A DNA stretch of 64,000 nt from Deroplatys truncata (lineage: Eukaryota; Arthropoda; Insecta; Mantodea; Mantidae): contig CM060990.1 in assembly GCA_030765065.1 (NCBI GenBank), positions 277,167,341-277,231,340 on the forward strand, written 5' to 3'. Below are positions 44,840-56,519 of this stretch, piece by piece. Position 1 is the stretch's first letter, and the number at the start of each line of letters is the position of its first letter. The notes below the pieces were generated by a model, which saw only the letters and a program-made list of their open reading frames with translations, searched no databases and had not been told where the DNA came from. The translations under genes were made by a program, and so were the position numbers.

Positions 44840-45405
44840 CCGAGGTGTCTCAGGGTCAGAAAGGGGACTTAGCACCTCGACCTAAGGAGACCTTTTGTGG
44901 TTATGCCCTAACGGGGTGCCCCGGGAGGGAAGTGTAAGGTGAGAAGATGCAGAGGGCGGCCGGATCAGGAAACACGTCAGAGCGGAGCGCAGGTTTCCTA
45001 CATTTTCCAGGTTGAAACTCCCCGGTGACAGCTGGTAAAACCGGCTACTCCTACAGACCTTTTCATCCCACTGGGGGGCCGGGATTTGGAGACTGTCCCT
45101 ATTCCGGGGGACGAAGTTGTGCATGGAGCATTATTTTCTCTTGCCATCAACGCCGAAACTCCCGCCGACAATTATAACCCTGAAACAGCCAAGCAGATGA
45201 AAGGTGAAGTGAAATGAGAAAAGAGGTGAAAGGGACGGACAGGAAATTCGGTGGATGCAATTAACCTTCCCAGCATTCTCCTAGCAAACCGGGAAACCCC
45301 CGAAAATACCCATGGGTCAGGAAGGTCGGCATGGGCATCGAACTCACGACCTCCTGAATGCGAGTTATACGCGCTACCGCCAGCACCACCTCGCTCGGTT
45401 TGCTA
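44840..45405 (-). mobile_element. SINE-B copy 1 (tRNA head, about 565 bp)
   Basis: On the minus strand: head GCGAGGTGGTGCTGGCGGTA, GCGTATAACTCGCATTCAGG and the B-box-like GAGTTCGATGCCC, then GGTTTCCCGGTTTGCTAGGA and GGCTGTTTCAGGGTTATAAT. Further on comes CCGGGGAGTTTCAACCTGGA, with an end GAGGTGCTAAGTCCCCT. This is the same architecture as the copies at 54.5 and 56.5 kb. Short minus-strand frames in it are not genes. Confidence 0.8.
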
Positions 45406-46033
45406 TAGTAAGCATAATTTCAAACGCAGTGGCGTCTCTTTCCTCCAGCAGAGTTCTAACAATGCTGTACACCTCTGATTATCTTTCAGAGCCTTTAACT
45501 GTACTGTTTATATTTTTCCTCCAGCCTCTATTTAGATGTCATGCGCAATATAGCATCATTGTTTGAGTTGCTATTATTGTAATGCATGCATTAAAAAAGG
45601 CCTCAGCCAAATCTGAAATGTAAACCTTTGGGAAAGTCTGTCCCAGTTCCAGTTTTATATAATGAAAAAAAAACACAGACAGCACCTGAAAATAACTTCT
45701 GTTTGATATAAGGAACGCACACGGAGACCCTTGCTTCATCTCATGATGACGTATTTTCGACAATTTTTTTTAAATTAACTATGGTATTTATGCTGCTATA
45801 TTGCTGCATGCAAAACTGTAGACTTTATAAATGTTTTGCAGTGCTGGTTTAAGATTACGTATTTCATATATGTCTGTTAATGTGCTGATTTAAGGATACC
45901 TAAGTCAGTTGTCGATGTGGACTCCCTCTGCAAAAACTAGTAAAGAAGTGCTGTAAGATCAAGTAATAGGTATGTTTTTGAAATAATTACTGGAAACTGA
46001 AAAATAAAAAGCTTTCAGTGAAAGCAAAATTCC
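45406..46033. other. Spacer, no gene seen
   Basis: AT-rich DNA between a SINE-B copy and the Gypsy target duplication. No coding frame or repeat recognised. Confidence 0.4.
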
Positions 46034-46037
46034 ACTT

Positions 46038-46945
46038 TGAGGAAGGTTGTTTCTGCCCCACGTATTTAAGCCAATTTGAGGTAGGAGTTGTATTGTATTT
46101 CGACTGTTGGGGAGCCGAACTTGAAGTAGTTGCAACCGTACGTATGGTAAAAAGTTTCCAGTAGCCTTCGCCCCAATCTTTTTTTATAAATATTATATAT
46201 ATTTTTTTATGTTTGCCTCGGCTGCGTCCGTATTTATTTTTACAGACATGAATTTCTTAACAAGGTGTGGTGCGGTTGAAGAATGTAGGCTTACACAGAT
46301 TATAATTTTTACTTCACCACATTGATTAATCCTTGACACGATTTAATTAACACTTCACTGATATAGAGAGCTGTGAGATTATTTATTAATTACTTGCACT
46401 TTATAACTCATAAACTATTTCTGTCTCACACTGAATACATATTAAATTTCTCGAGGACGCGTCTCGCATCCGGTTAGGAACGCTGTCTCCTAGAAACTGA
46501 CTTCTGAATTTGTACAATTTGCCCTAGTTCAGTTTCTGATTGGCTAATCCTACTCCAATGGTATACTTTCATTTAACTTAAGCTTTTTTCTGGTTGTTGA
46601 TTGCCTATTTTATAAACTGTCTCAAAAATTACATGATTGTTTCCAAGAATTACCAGTAGGCTTATTAAACTTTCTAATTCATTATTGCCTCAAGGCTAGC
46701 TCATTGTTAACTCATTGTTAGCAACTTTTAACCTATTATTCTCACAGCTCCTACATTATTAAATTACATAATACATTCACATAACATTATTGAACATGTA
46801 CATAATAATATAAACATTAATACAATGATTGTTACATGCATTTTATATATTATATTATACACATATTGCTTTAAGGTAGGCTGTTATTAAATTTTATATT
46901 ATATAATTTGACTGAAATCATTTAAGTGTTAAAAATACTGCCTCA
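46038..46945 (-). repeat. Gypsy 3' LTR (left in this window)
   Basis: Starts TGAGGAAGGTTGTTTCTGCC and ends AAAATACTGCCTCA; pairs with 59299-60197. Both copies carry GGGGAGCCGAACTTGAAGTA near the start. A purine run on the minus strand just inside (46946-46960, CAAAGGGAGCAATTT) is a possible polypurine tract. Confidence 0.93.
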
Positions 46946-47438
46946 AATTGCTCCCTTTGAGAAAAATTTAAATATTAAGTTCTTTTTTTTTTGGTTTTGT
47001 CTTTTTAAATTTTTAAATATATTCGAAAGTCTCCTGAAAGAAAGAAACATAACCTTCTTTTATTATTTTAACACTCTTCACTTTTATTTAATGCTCACGG
47101 TTTTTCACTACACTCGTGTATAGCAGAATAATTTATAGTGTTCTTCCACTTGTTCGACACTTTAAGGTCAATGACCTGGTGTAAGGTCAATGATCTGGCG
47201 TTCAATGACCTGAGTTAAGTTTGTTTATTCACTAACACAGCCACTATTAAATACCCTATGTACTAGACATGTAATACTTAATTAGACATATTAACACTTG
47301 TTACCCTTTCTTTACTACTTATTTCTTAAACATTTTTATATTTCTTACAATTTCTAACAATTTATACCTTATACAATATAAATGCAATTGCTATTCAGAT
47401 TTATTATGTTTTTCTTGATTTTTTTCTATTGCATCTTT

Positions 47439-48734
47439 TTATCTAAACTCTCTTTTGATATATTGACAATTTGTTACATTTAGTAAGATATTATTATACA
47501 TTTTTTTTAAATTACATTGCTTTCCCCTTTTATGTTCCAGATGCTTTATTTTCTTTTTCTTTTTCTCTTGTGCCACAGACTGTTTACATTTATACGGCTT
47601 TAACATTTGTTTGTGGAATCTTCCAATTATTTTATTTGTTTTATTGTTCCTAAGTTTGTATGTATCTGTTCCAAATATATTTATTATTTCATAAGGACCA
47701 TGATAACTCAGAAACAATCTCCAATATTCTTTACGAAGTTTATTTGACAACCTCTTGTTCTTCACTAACACTTCATCTCCTATCTTTACTTTCCAAACTC
47801 TTCTTTTTCTTTCTTCATGTTTTTGTTTTCTCTTCAGGGCTTTTGCTTGTATTTTTTGCTAATTTAAAAATTTCCTCTTTTTCTGGCAATTTAACTGATT
47901 GGTCTTCAATAACTTCTGGTACATTATGGCTCAAAGTATTGTATAATTTTCCATGATGAAGTTCTATTGGTTTAAATCCTGTTACTGTATTTATGGATTG
48001 ATTAAGTAGATTTTGAATAATATTGATGTATGAGTACCAACTGCTCTGCTTGTTATGACACACTACACATAGATAATTTGAAATTTCTTTTATCTCTCTT
48101 TCTACTGGATTGGCATTAGGTCTATATCTTGATGAGAAATACTGTTTGACTCCCAAATCTTTAATTCCATTCATAAATTTAGAACTGGTAAACACAGATG
48201 CATTATCACAAAGTATGGCCTGAACTATTCCTCTGGGAAATATGATTTTGTTAATTTGTTTAAACATGTTGTGCTGGTTGCATTCTTGAGTGCATATATT
48301 CATATATATTTGCTAAATACGTCATAGCACACAAATAAGAATTTGTACCCAAATGTACTTACAGGCATTGGACCATGCAAATCTAAACTTAATAAACATC
48401 TTGGTTTATCTCTAAGTACTGAGTTCATTGTATATTCATAAGCTACATTAATTTGTTTTGCTTTCTGACAAAGATCGCAACATGATATGTATTTTCTTAC
48501 TTTATGTCCTAGTTTAAAGATATATAAATTTTCCAAAATAGTTAGGGTTGTCTTCTCTGTACCTGCATGTATTAATCCTAAATGAAGTTGTTCTATTATT
48601 TCTAATTCCATACTTGTTGGAATATATGTTTTCCACCTCTTTATCTCCTTTCCATGTTTCTTATATAATATACCATTTTTAACAGCAATTGTACTATTCT
48701 TTGCCTCTTCTATCTTTGGATCTTTTCCTTTCAA
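47439..48734 (-). pseudogene. Gypsy integrase (fossil)
   Basis: Minus-strand pieces show the zinc-binding region (LHLGLIHAGTEKTTLTILEN, then CCDLCQKAK) and the core start SLDLHGPMPVSTFGYKFLFV. Next come FSSRYRPNANPVEREIKEIS of the catalytic core and a C-terminal basic domain (GPYEIINIFGTDTYKLRNNK). It would insert the element's DNA copy into the genome. Fossil; not one open frame. Confidence 0.85.
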
Positions 48735-48841
48735 ACTTGCTAGTTTAATGTCTTTGTCTTGTCTTCTTTAATATTTTTAAATTTATTCATTAATTATTTC
48801 TTCATTGGAATGTCTATCATAAGCACTTTAATTTCATGTTG

Positions 48842-50157
48842 TTATCTAGAACAGCTTTCAGGAAATTGTTTGTTGTGGTTGATTCTTGATATTAAATCAC
48901 TGAATGTATTTTGTTTGCCTGGAATATGCATAATCTCTACATCAAATTCCATTATAGCGAGAATCATTCTAGCTAACTTGCTACTATATAACTTAGATTT
49001 CTGAATGAAAGTCAAGCTAATATGATCTGTATATATTTTCACTTTCTTCTGAAATATATATGTCTTAAATTTAAGTAATGAAAAATATAGTGCTCCAATT
49101 TCTAACATTGTTACTGATGCATTTCTCTCAATATTGGTTAAGCCACATGAAGCAGTACTTATTACATGAAATGTGTTGTCATATTTCTCTTTGCCCTAGT
49201 ATTCTTGCATATCCCTGACAAGATGCATTCACATACCACTCATAATCTAATTCATCTCTTGGACATTCCAGCAATATTGCATTTGTAAATAACTTTCTTA
49301 CATTTTCAAAACACTTTTGTAGCTCTGCTGTCCACTTCCATTTATTTGTTTTCTTTAGAAGTTGTCTTAAAGTTTCTACTTCTATAGCATATCTTTGTAA
49401 AAATTTGCATTCATAATTGCAAATTTCAAATAAGCGTTGTAGATGTCTAATATTTTTAGGTGGTGGTATTTTTAATATGGCTTCTATTCTTTCTTCATCT
49501 GGTCGAATGCCTACTTCATTAATTACATATCTTAAGAATTTAATTTCAGGTACACAGAATTTCGGCTTTTTAATATTTACGGTCATGCCATGTTCATGTA
49601 ATTTATTTAATACATAATTTACATTCTCTAAATGTTCCTCAAAGGTTTGGCTTATTATTAGAAAATCATCAGTGTATCTGATTAAGAAATCATCTGCTGT
49701 GTCACCAAAAATACTACGTATTGCTCTGAGGAAGCCACTACACTATTCTTTAATCCATAAGGGTTTACAAAATACCTATATTTTAATCCAAAAACTTGAA
49801 AGACCGTATAATCATGTACTTTTGGATCTAGCTCAACTTGCCAAAATGAAGCTGTAAGATCTATAGAAGAAATATATTTGCCACATGATAATTTTGTAAT
49901 TATTTGTTCTATACTTTCATTTTGAAAGTTGTCTGGTAGCATGAATTTATTTAAATATTTTACATCTATAGTGATTCTTAAACTATTATCTTTCCAACAA
50001 ACACTATTTGTATGTTGTGAATTGCTAAGCTCAATGATGTTATTTTATAACATACTAGCTATTAATTTTTTTAGCTTCGTTTCTTAGATTTACTGGTAGG
50101 TTATTATATTTTCTTCTAAATGTTGGTACATTTTCTACTGCGAATGTGTGAATATAT
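48842..50157 (-). pseudogene. Gypsy reverse transcriptase and RNase H (fossil)
   Basis: The RT part has KYISSIDLTASFWQVELDPK (palm, first acid block), FGLKYRYFVNPYGLKN and a connection region with CVPEIKFLRYVINEVGIRPD. The RNase H part has VKIYTDHISLTFIQ and FDVEIMHIPGKQNTFSDLIS. This is the usual Ty3/Gypsy order. Fossil, in several frames. Confidence 0.87.
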
Positions 50158-51023
50158 TATGTACACCATCCTGGAATTTCATTGAATACATACTTATTGT
50201 CTTCTAATACCTTTTTCATTAATATCTTTTCACGGTCAGTCAGTATTGTGTTTGTCATCAGTGTATCTGTGTGTATTTTCCTGTCATCTATCTCTGTTGC
50301 ATAACTATTTTCTACCTGCTCTAGCATTTTATCTTCTGGCATCAGTTTCTTTGTATTAGAGTTCCCTTTGGTAAGGTCAGTTTTCTGTTCTTCGAAGTTA
50401 ATGGTCAATAGCCTTTCATAGTTTTCCCTGCTTGCTTGGATATTTACTATTTGTATGAAGCATTCTTCTTCATATACTGCATTTTCTTGTTCCATTCTTT
50501 GCACTCTACATGCTTTATCTTTTATAAAAGGCATGTATATATTCTTTTCTTCTTTATTTAATATAAGTCTGTCCTTCTTAAAATCAACTATCGCAGAGAA
50601 CTCTATGAATACATCACACGCAATTATAACTTTGCATATTAGATTTGGAACTATTAAAAACATGACCTCCAATGTAATATCTGCTATTTGTATAGGTATC
50701 AATGCTTGAGATTTTATAGTTTGGGTCATTGTACCTATCGCTACCATACACACAATATTACGAATTGGGGTTGACATAAGTTTTATCCCTTCATTTAACA
50801 GTTGTTCATAAAATTTCTTTGAGCAGATAGCACTTGATGATCCTGAATCTATTGCAACATTTACTTCCCATCCTGCTATAATAGTTTGTATATACAGTGA
50901 TTCATATTGGTTTTTACAATTCCCTGTGTTTGTATTTAGATGGTAACAATCAAAGTATGTAGATATTTTATTCTTGCCACTTAGAGCAGAAGGTACTGTA
51001 TTACCAGGATCTATGTTAGGCAA
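50157..51023 (-). pseudogene. Gypsy protease region (fossil)
   Basis: A 288-codon open stretch. The aspartic-protease motif is VNVAIDSGSSSAICSKKFYE, with the flap side near TLEVMFLIVPNL and a downstream IIACDVF. It lies between gag and reverse transcriptase, as expected. The tail (DREKILMKKVLEDNKYVFNE) leads into the RT domain. Confidence 0.82.
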
Positions 51024-51093
51024 TACATAATTTGGTTTTCCTGGTGAGTATTTTCAGTATTTACAGGATTGCCATTTTGTACTGCAGTTACTA

Positions 51094-52383
51094 TTATTTC
51101 ATTATCATTAACATTTGTGTATGAGCCATGCCCCCTAGTTCTTGTTCTCCCACTATAATACTATGTCCTCCACGTGTATACATTTCTGTATGTGTATTGT
51201 CTGTATGGTTATAGTTGTAGAAGTTTCCCCAGTTTTGCATACTTCCTCTATGCTGAAATCGATTATTACCCCTAGGTGAAGTAGAAATTTGCTGATTCAT
51301 CCTTTCCATTCTTACATAATTTATATCTTCTTGTCTTGAATCTCTGATATTTTATGTATTATAATTGAATCTGTTTTGGCCCTGAAGTTCATTATTTCTC
51401 CTATTTTCATGGTGATAGCGTATATTGTAAGGCATATCATTACACCTATCATGCCTAATTTTTCTGTCTCGTCTGTGTGGACTCCAAATTTCATTACTAT
51501 TACTATTTCCTTGCTGTTCTAATGATGATATTAGCTCTGTCATCTCATAAATAGTTTTGGGTCTTGCAATTAAGATGTAGTTTTGTATGTGTAGAGGGTA
51601 GTGTCTGGTAACTAAACTAATAAAATCTTCCTCATGCGTGGCTGGAGTTAAATATCTAACATATCCTGCATACTTTATAAGATAATCTGTCATTGATAAG
51701 TTGTCATCTCTACTATACTGTGAATAACTTAAGCTTGCCCTAATTTTACGTTGCACAGTGGTATTCCAAAAGTTATTCATAAATAAAGCTCTAAATGTTT
51801 CAAAATTCATTTCACTGTCTGCTAGCATATGTAATCATTCTAAGGTTTGTTATCCAAGCATTTATTAACAAGTATCATTTTTAATGCTTCAGGCACATTT
51901 TTCAAATTAAAATATTCTACTAGATAATTAATAAATTGTACTGAACTTGAGGAGGCATTAAAATAAGGTAAAGGTAATTCATTTAGCATAGAATGATAGT
52001 TTGACATTTGAGTTGGTACACGCATACATGTGTCGTCATTATTGTTTTGTGTTTGAGAGGCTGATGGTTGGAAAAAGCAGTAGCATCTCTTATATTATTA
52101 GTTAACAAAGGTGATACACTTCTTTCTGCACTGTATTATTATCATGGATTTGATTAGCATTTACAGAACTAGTTACATTTGCATTTACTTTTGGTACATT
52201 GGTACTTAAATTTTCAAAACTATTTCTAAGTTTATCAATTTCTTTGCTACTTTCCTGTACTTTATCTTTAATTTCATCTATCATTGACATTACCTGTCCC
52301 TGCCCTGTATTTGCTTCTTTTATTGCATCTGCATTTGTTTTTGCCATTTCATGCATTTTATTTATTTCCTCTGTTAAATCTGC
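51094..52383 (-). pseudogene. Gypsy gag, C-terminal part (fossil)
   Basis: Minus-strand gag-like helical sequence: FNLKNVPEALKMILVNKCLD, then RALFMNNFWNTTVQRKIRAS and YPLHIQNYILIARPKTIYEM, followed by a basic Asn/Arg-rich tail. The coiled segment EIKDKVQESSKEIDKLRNSF lies next to the TIR-bounded insertion. Fossil. Confidence 0.75.
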
Positions 52384-52934
52384 TTGTACAGACGGCTCCA
52401 AATGTTTTCCATTGCACCAGTAGCGGGGCAAGCGGGGTGTTTAGCAAGAGGTTATTCCAGGTATCTTAGCTCATACCCGCTCTACAAGGAAGGTTAAGAA
52501 ATGTAACAGGCTAAACAGAATATCATTCCAACACACTTCCCTTAGACTTGGCTGTAAGAATGTAATAACTGTGAAAAGAAAACAGCAATAACATTACAAC
52601 ACAGCGACATAAGCAGTATACAAAGCAAGTTTTAGGAATTAGAGGCCTCATATTATTGTATAACAAGCAAGTGTTAAAACCAAATGGTTTGGTTTTGTAT
52701 ATATTTACTGCTTTCTCTAACCATTATTAACTAACATATGTTCTTTATTTTCATAATGTCCTTATGAAGTATGATTATTCCGTGCATCGTGACAACAATT
52801 TAGGTCAGAAATTATTTAAAGTTACAATCTAAGTTACACTTTTCCCTATTTGGTTGCATGCAAGATGCCGTAATGACAACCAGTCGCTTATCTATCCCAC
52901 AACTCATATTTTTACTGTCTCTACTATTTACCTA

Positions 52935-53880
52935 TAATAAGTAGGGAAAGTGTTGTATTCCACCCAAAAATTAAAAAACGAGATTCACCGGAAATACACT
53001 TTTTGAGACCCACTGATTCCAAAGAAAGCACTTTTACTTTTCCGTCTACGCACTTACAGTAAGCAGAGGAAGTATTGTATTCCACCCAAAAATTCAATAA
53101 CAATATTCACCGGAAACACACGTTTTGAGCCCCATTGAATTTACCTTCCCTACTACGCACTTACAGTAAGTAGAGGAATTACTGTATTCCACCCAAAAGT
53201 TTAATAACGGGATTAATACTCGGAACGGAAGTACTCGTTTTAGACTCCCTGAAACCAAACAAAGCGTTTTCATTTTCTCTACTACGTTTACAGTAAGTAG
53301 ATCCAGTATTATATTCCACCCAATAATTTAATAACGATATTAATACTCTGAACGGAAATACTCGTTTTCAGACTCCCTAAAACCAAACAAAGGTTTTTAC
53401 TTTCTCTACTACGTAGTTACAGCAAGTAGAGCAAATATTGTGTTCCACCCAAAAATTGAATGAGATTCGCCGAATATACACGTTTTGAGACCCCCTGAAT
53501 CCAAACAAAGCATTTTTACTTTCTCTACTACGTAGCTACAGGAGGTAGAGAAAGTATTGTATTCCACACAAAAACTGAATAACGAGATTCATCCGATATA
53601 CACATTTTGAGAGTCCCTGGATCCAAAAAAAACATGTTTACTTTCTATACTACGTAGTTACAGTAAGTAGAGAAAGTATTGCATTCCACCCAAAAATTGA
53701 ATAACGGGATTCAACGGAATTCACGTTTTGAAACCCCTGAATCCAAAGTAAGCTTTTTTACTTTCTCTACTACGTAGCTACAGTAAGTAGAGAAAGTATT
53801 GTGTTCCAACTGAAAATTCAATGTCGTAATTTCACCAGAAATCACGTTTGTGACCCCTGAATCCAATGAATTTATTTTTA
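52935..53880 (+). repeat. 120-bp satellite, about eight units
   Basis: Each unit holds TACAGTAAGTAGAGAAAGTA, TTGTATTCCACCCAAAAATT, an AATAACG.GATTCACCGGAA-like segment, CACGTTTTGAGACCCC.TGA and TTTACTTTCTCTACTACGTA. TATTCCACCC occurs near 52956, 53078, 53186, 53313, 53442, 53560, 53680 and 53801, a period of 108-128. The TACGTAGCTAC.G motif at the unit joint is nearly palindromic. Confidence 0.9.
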
Positions 53881-53890
53881 GACAATGGTC

Positions 53891-53893
<3 letters not shown>

Positions 53894-53945
<52 letters not shown>
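53894..53945 (+). repeat. (GT)n microsatellite
   Basis: About 25 GT units directly after the 120-bp satellite. Confidence 0.95.
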
Positions 53946-53947
<2 letters not shown>

Positions 53948-54246
53948 ATCCACGAATAGCAGAACTCAAAAGCAAAAGGTTGGTTAAAACCCTAACTTGG
54001 TGTTTAAGTTCAAATTCTTCCAAGAATGCGACACTGAGATTTTAAAGAAAATCCTCCACTCAAAACTACCCTTTACATTGGACATTTTTCGAAATATTTT
54101 ATTCTTTCAAAAATGACTCTAGGTATTTTGATTAAAATACATATGTTTAAGCTATTTTCATGATAAATAGAATGTATAGCTTTTATTTTCTAGGAATAGT
54201 CTATAAATTAGTCTTTATTGCAATGACTTTTAATAATTAGTAAATC

Positions 54247-54249
<3 letters not shown>

Positions 54250-54294
<45 letters not shown>
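54250..54294 (+). repeat. (GA)n microsatellite
   Basis: About 21 GA units inside module copy 2; absent from module copy 3. Confidence 0.95.
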
Positions 54295-54296
<2 letters not shown>

Positions 54297-54465
54297 AAAT
54301 CTTACCGCACAACTGTAGATCTTGTTAAAGCACAAAATTTATATCAAATAACATTTTTATTTTATGTCAAATAACTTTTATATTTTACCCATTCTGAAAG
54401 TTTCTTTGTTATTAGTTTAAATTTTCAAATACTTTATACTTCCCTCAACTGCAAATAGCTGTTTT

Positions 54466-54496
<31 letters not shown>
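54466..54496 (+). repeat. (TTTC)n microsatellite
   Basis: Seven TTTC units just upstream of the SINE-B insertion. Confidence 0.9.
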
Positions 54497-54535
54497 CGTG
54501 TTCATACAAAGAGAACAGAATTTTAAAGCTATCAC

Positions 54536-55084
54536 GTCTGTGGCTCACATTCGGGATGTCGTGGGTTGGATTCCTCTGGCCGACTTTCCTGACTCATAGG
54601 TTTTTTCGGGGTGTTTTCCCGGGTCGCCAGGCGAGTGCTGGGAAGGATTTTCACATCCCCGAATTTCAGGACCTCCATTTCATCTCCATTCTAATTTCCC
54701 TTCATCTTTCATCCGTTGGTCTGTTTCAGGGTTGGAAGTGTCGGCGATGGTGTTTCGGTGCAGTGTGGCGGGGGAAAAGAATGTTTTTTGTGACTTTCTC
54801 CGTCCCTCAGCTTTCGGCTGCATGTCGGGAGTATCCTAACTTCCTTGAGGAGCGTTGGACACCCTCTGTGCTGGGTGGAGTCCCCGGTCTGTCTGTCCAT
54901 CTGACGGGGATTCTCTATCTGAAAACTTAAGGACCCTGCCGTTCCTGCGCCGTTTTTCCTGGTTCCGGACGCCCGGTGTCTTGTCTCGCCTCATCCTGCC
55001 TCCCGGAGACGCCCCCTTGTGGGGCGTAGGCACAATATCCAGTAAGTGGATCAGTGCCGAGTCCCCTCCGTATCCAACCAATCC
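54536..55084 (+). mobile_element. SINE-B copy 2 with 11-bp target duplication
   Basis: Flanked by a perfect AAAGCTATCAC at 54525-54535 and 55085-55095. The head is slightly shortened: GTGGCTCACATTCGGGATGT with B-box-like GGGTTGGATTCC. It is followed by GTTTTCCCGGGTCGCCAGGC, GTTTCAGGGTTGGAAGTGTC, GTTGGACACCCTCTGTGCTG and an end GTGCCGAGTCCCCTCCG. At 549 bp it is long for a SINE. It splits dispersed module copy 2. Confidence 0.88.
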
Positions 55085-55224
55085 AAAGCTATCACATAGC
55101 AATCAGCTTTGAGGGATTTGGCTATCGCTTTAGCTTAATATGTTCTGGTTATACCTACAACGAATTGTGAAAATAAGTGATGAAGGTTTATGAGTATTAA
55201 TATGACATAGGTGCAAAATAAGCT

Positions 55225-55870
55225 TTGTAAGAAGAGTGAGTAGAGAAAATCATGCGTACGCAACACGTAGGGCAAAACCTCCATATGCCTGCGTCTCTGT
55301 GAACAACATAAATCCAAAGCAAAAAGTCGGTTAACTACCAAACTTGATATTTAAGTTTAGCATCTTTCAAAGTTGTGACAAGGATTTTCAAGAAAATTTA
55401 CCCATACTGAACAACCCTTTACATGGAAAAATTTTCGAAATTTATTTTCTTAAAAATGGCTCTAATGATTTTGATTAAAATACTACTGTTTAAAATATTT
55501 TCATGACAAACGAAATATATATTTGAACTGACTGAGAAGAGCATCTAAAGTCTTCTTCATTCTGAATAACTTTTGTATAATTGGTAAACTCTAAAAGACC
55601 GGACAAAGTTTTGATACAAAAGAAATGCAGACCCCGTTAAAGCACGCACTTTGTTATATATTTTTTATGAGATTAACTAATTCCCAGATATGTTTTGATA
55701 TTGGCTTGAATATTTTTTGTAACTGAGAAGTCGCTATTCGTTTTGTTTTTGTCGCGGTCATATAAACAGCATGGAATTTCAAAGCATCACGTAGTGACAT
55801 GCTTTTTGAAAATGTGACTATCGCTTTATCTACATATACTACAACGAAACGTGAAAATGTGAACTTTCTC
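55225..55870 (+). repeat. Dispersed module, copy 3
   Basis: Same order of motifs as copy 2: CTCTGTGAACAACATAAATC, CTTTACATGGAAAAATTTTC, GATTTTGATTAAAATACTAC, then TCAAAGCATCAC and GACTATCGCTTTATC. Roughly 70-75% alike by eye. A shorter fourth fragment follows at 56.16-56.40 kb. Confidence 0.65.
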
Positions 55871-55879
55871 TTTTGGTAT

Positions 55880-56110
55880 TTAATTAAAGTCCTTTAACTG
55901 GGTAGGCCATTACGGACGGTGAATGAAAGAAATGGTTAAAATGATGCTCAAATGGGCCCGAGGTCACTAGAAATTAGAATCAAACATTCATCTTCTCAGA
56001 ATAAGAGGAAACCCTGGAAAAAACTTTACCCAGGTATTTCACTTTAACCGAGATTCTAACTCGGGACCTCTTGAATGTGAGGCAGACCCCCACACCACAC
56101 AGATGAGCTA
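55880..56110 (-). mobile_element. Possible third SINE family (minus strand)
   Basis: The minus strand reads CTCATCTGTGTGGTGTGGGG (A-box-like), CCTCACATTCAAGAGGTCC and the B-box-like CGAGTTAGAATCTCGG, followed by a body with ACCTGGGTAAAG and GACCTCGGGCCCATTTGAGC. No clear target duplication. A similar tRNA-like stretch lies at 56.49-56.52 kb, minus strand. Confidence 0.5.
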
Positions 56111-56159
56111 AATGTGATTTGCAAGTTTATCTGGATTATAAGAAGTAGACAGAAAAGTG

Positions 56160-56400
56160 AGATTTAGAAAAAAGAATTTGTAGAATGGTGAGAAGAGAAA
56201 GTTATGTGAATGCAACACGTTAGTTTGTTCAATTTAAAATAATAATTTAATCTATATTTAAATATAATTCTTTCTAATCATAATTCTCGTGGTAATGCAA
56301 AGAGCGTGGAGTTTCAAAGACACCACATAAAAATCTGACTATCGTTTGAGCTACTGCATTCTTCTTATACTTCAACGAAGTTTGTAATTGCAGTTTCATC
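56160..56400 (+). repeat. Dispersed module, partial copy 4
   Basis: GTGAGAAGAGAAAGTTATGT and GCAACACGTT match the start of copy 3. CGTGGAGTTTCAAAGACACC, GACTATCGTTTGAGCTACTG and TACTTCAACGAA match its end. The middle is missing. Confidence 0.55.
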
Positions 56401-56519
56401 TCTATTAACAAGAAGACTCTTTCACTCAAGCCGTGTGTAGGACAAGGTTGGAAAGATATAATCAGATTGAAAAATTCAATGTCATAGCCGAGATTTGAAC
56501 TACGGATCTTCCAGTTTAC

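Larger units (their letters stand above)
53946..54524 (+). repeat. Dispersed module, copy 2 (split by SINE-B)
   Basis: AACTCAAAAGCAAAAGGTTGG, a CTTGGTGTTTAAGTTCAAAT-like phrase, CCCTTTACATTGGACATTTTTCG and ATTTTGATTAAAATAC match, in order, the copy at 55.26-55.87 kb. The end of the module resumes after the SINE (55096-55180). Confidence 0.7.

Noticed and set aside
53711-53953. 80-codon frame with a poly-(TH) start
   Set aside because: It is a translation of the (GT)n microsatellite and the end of the 120-bp satellite.
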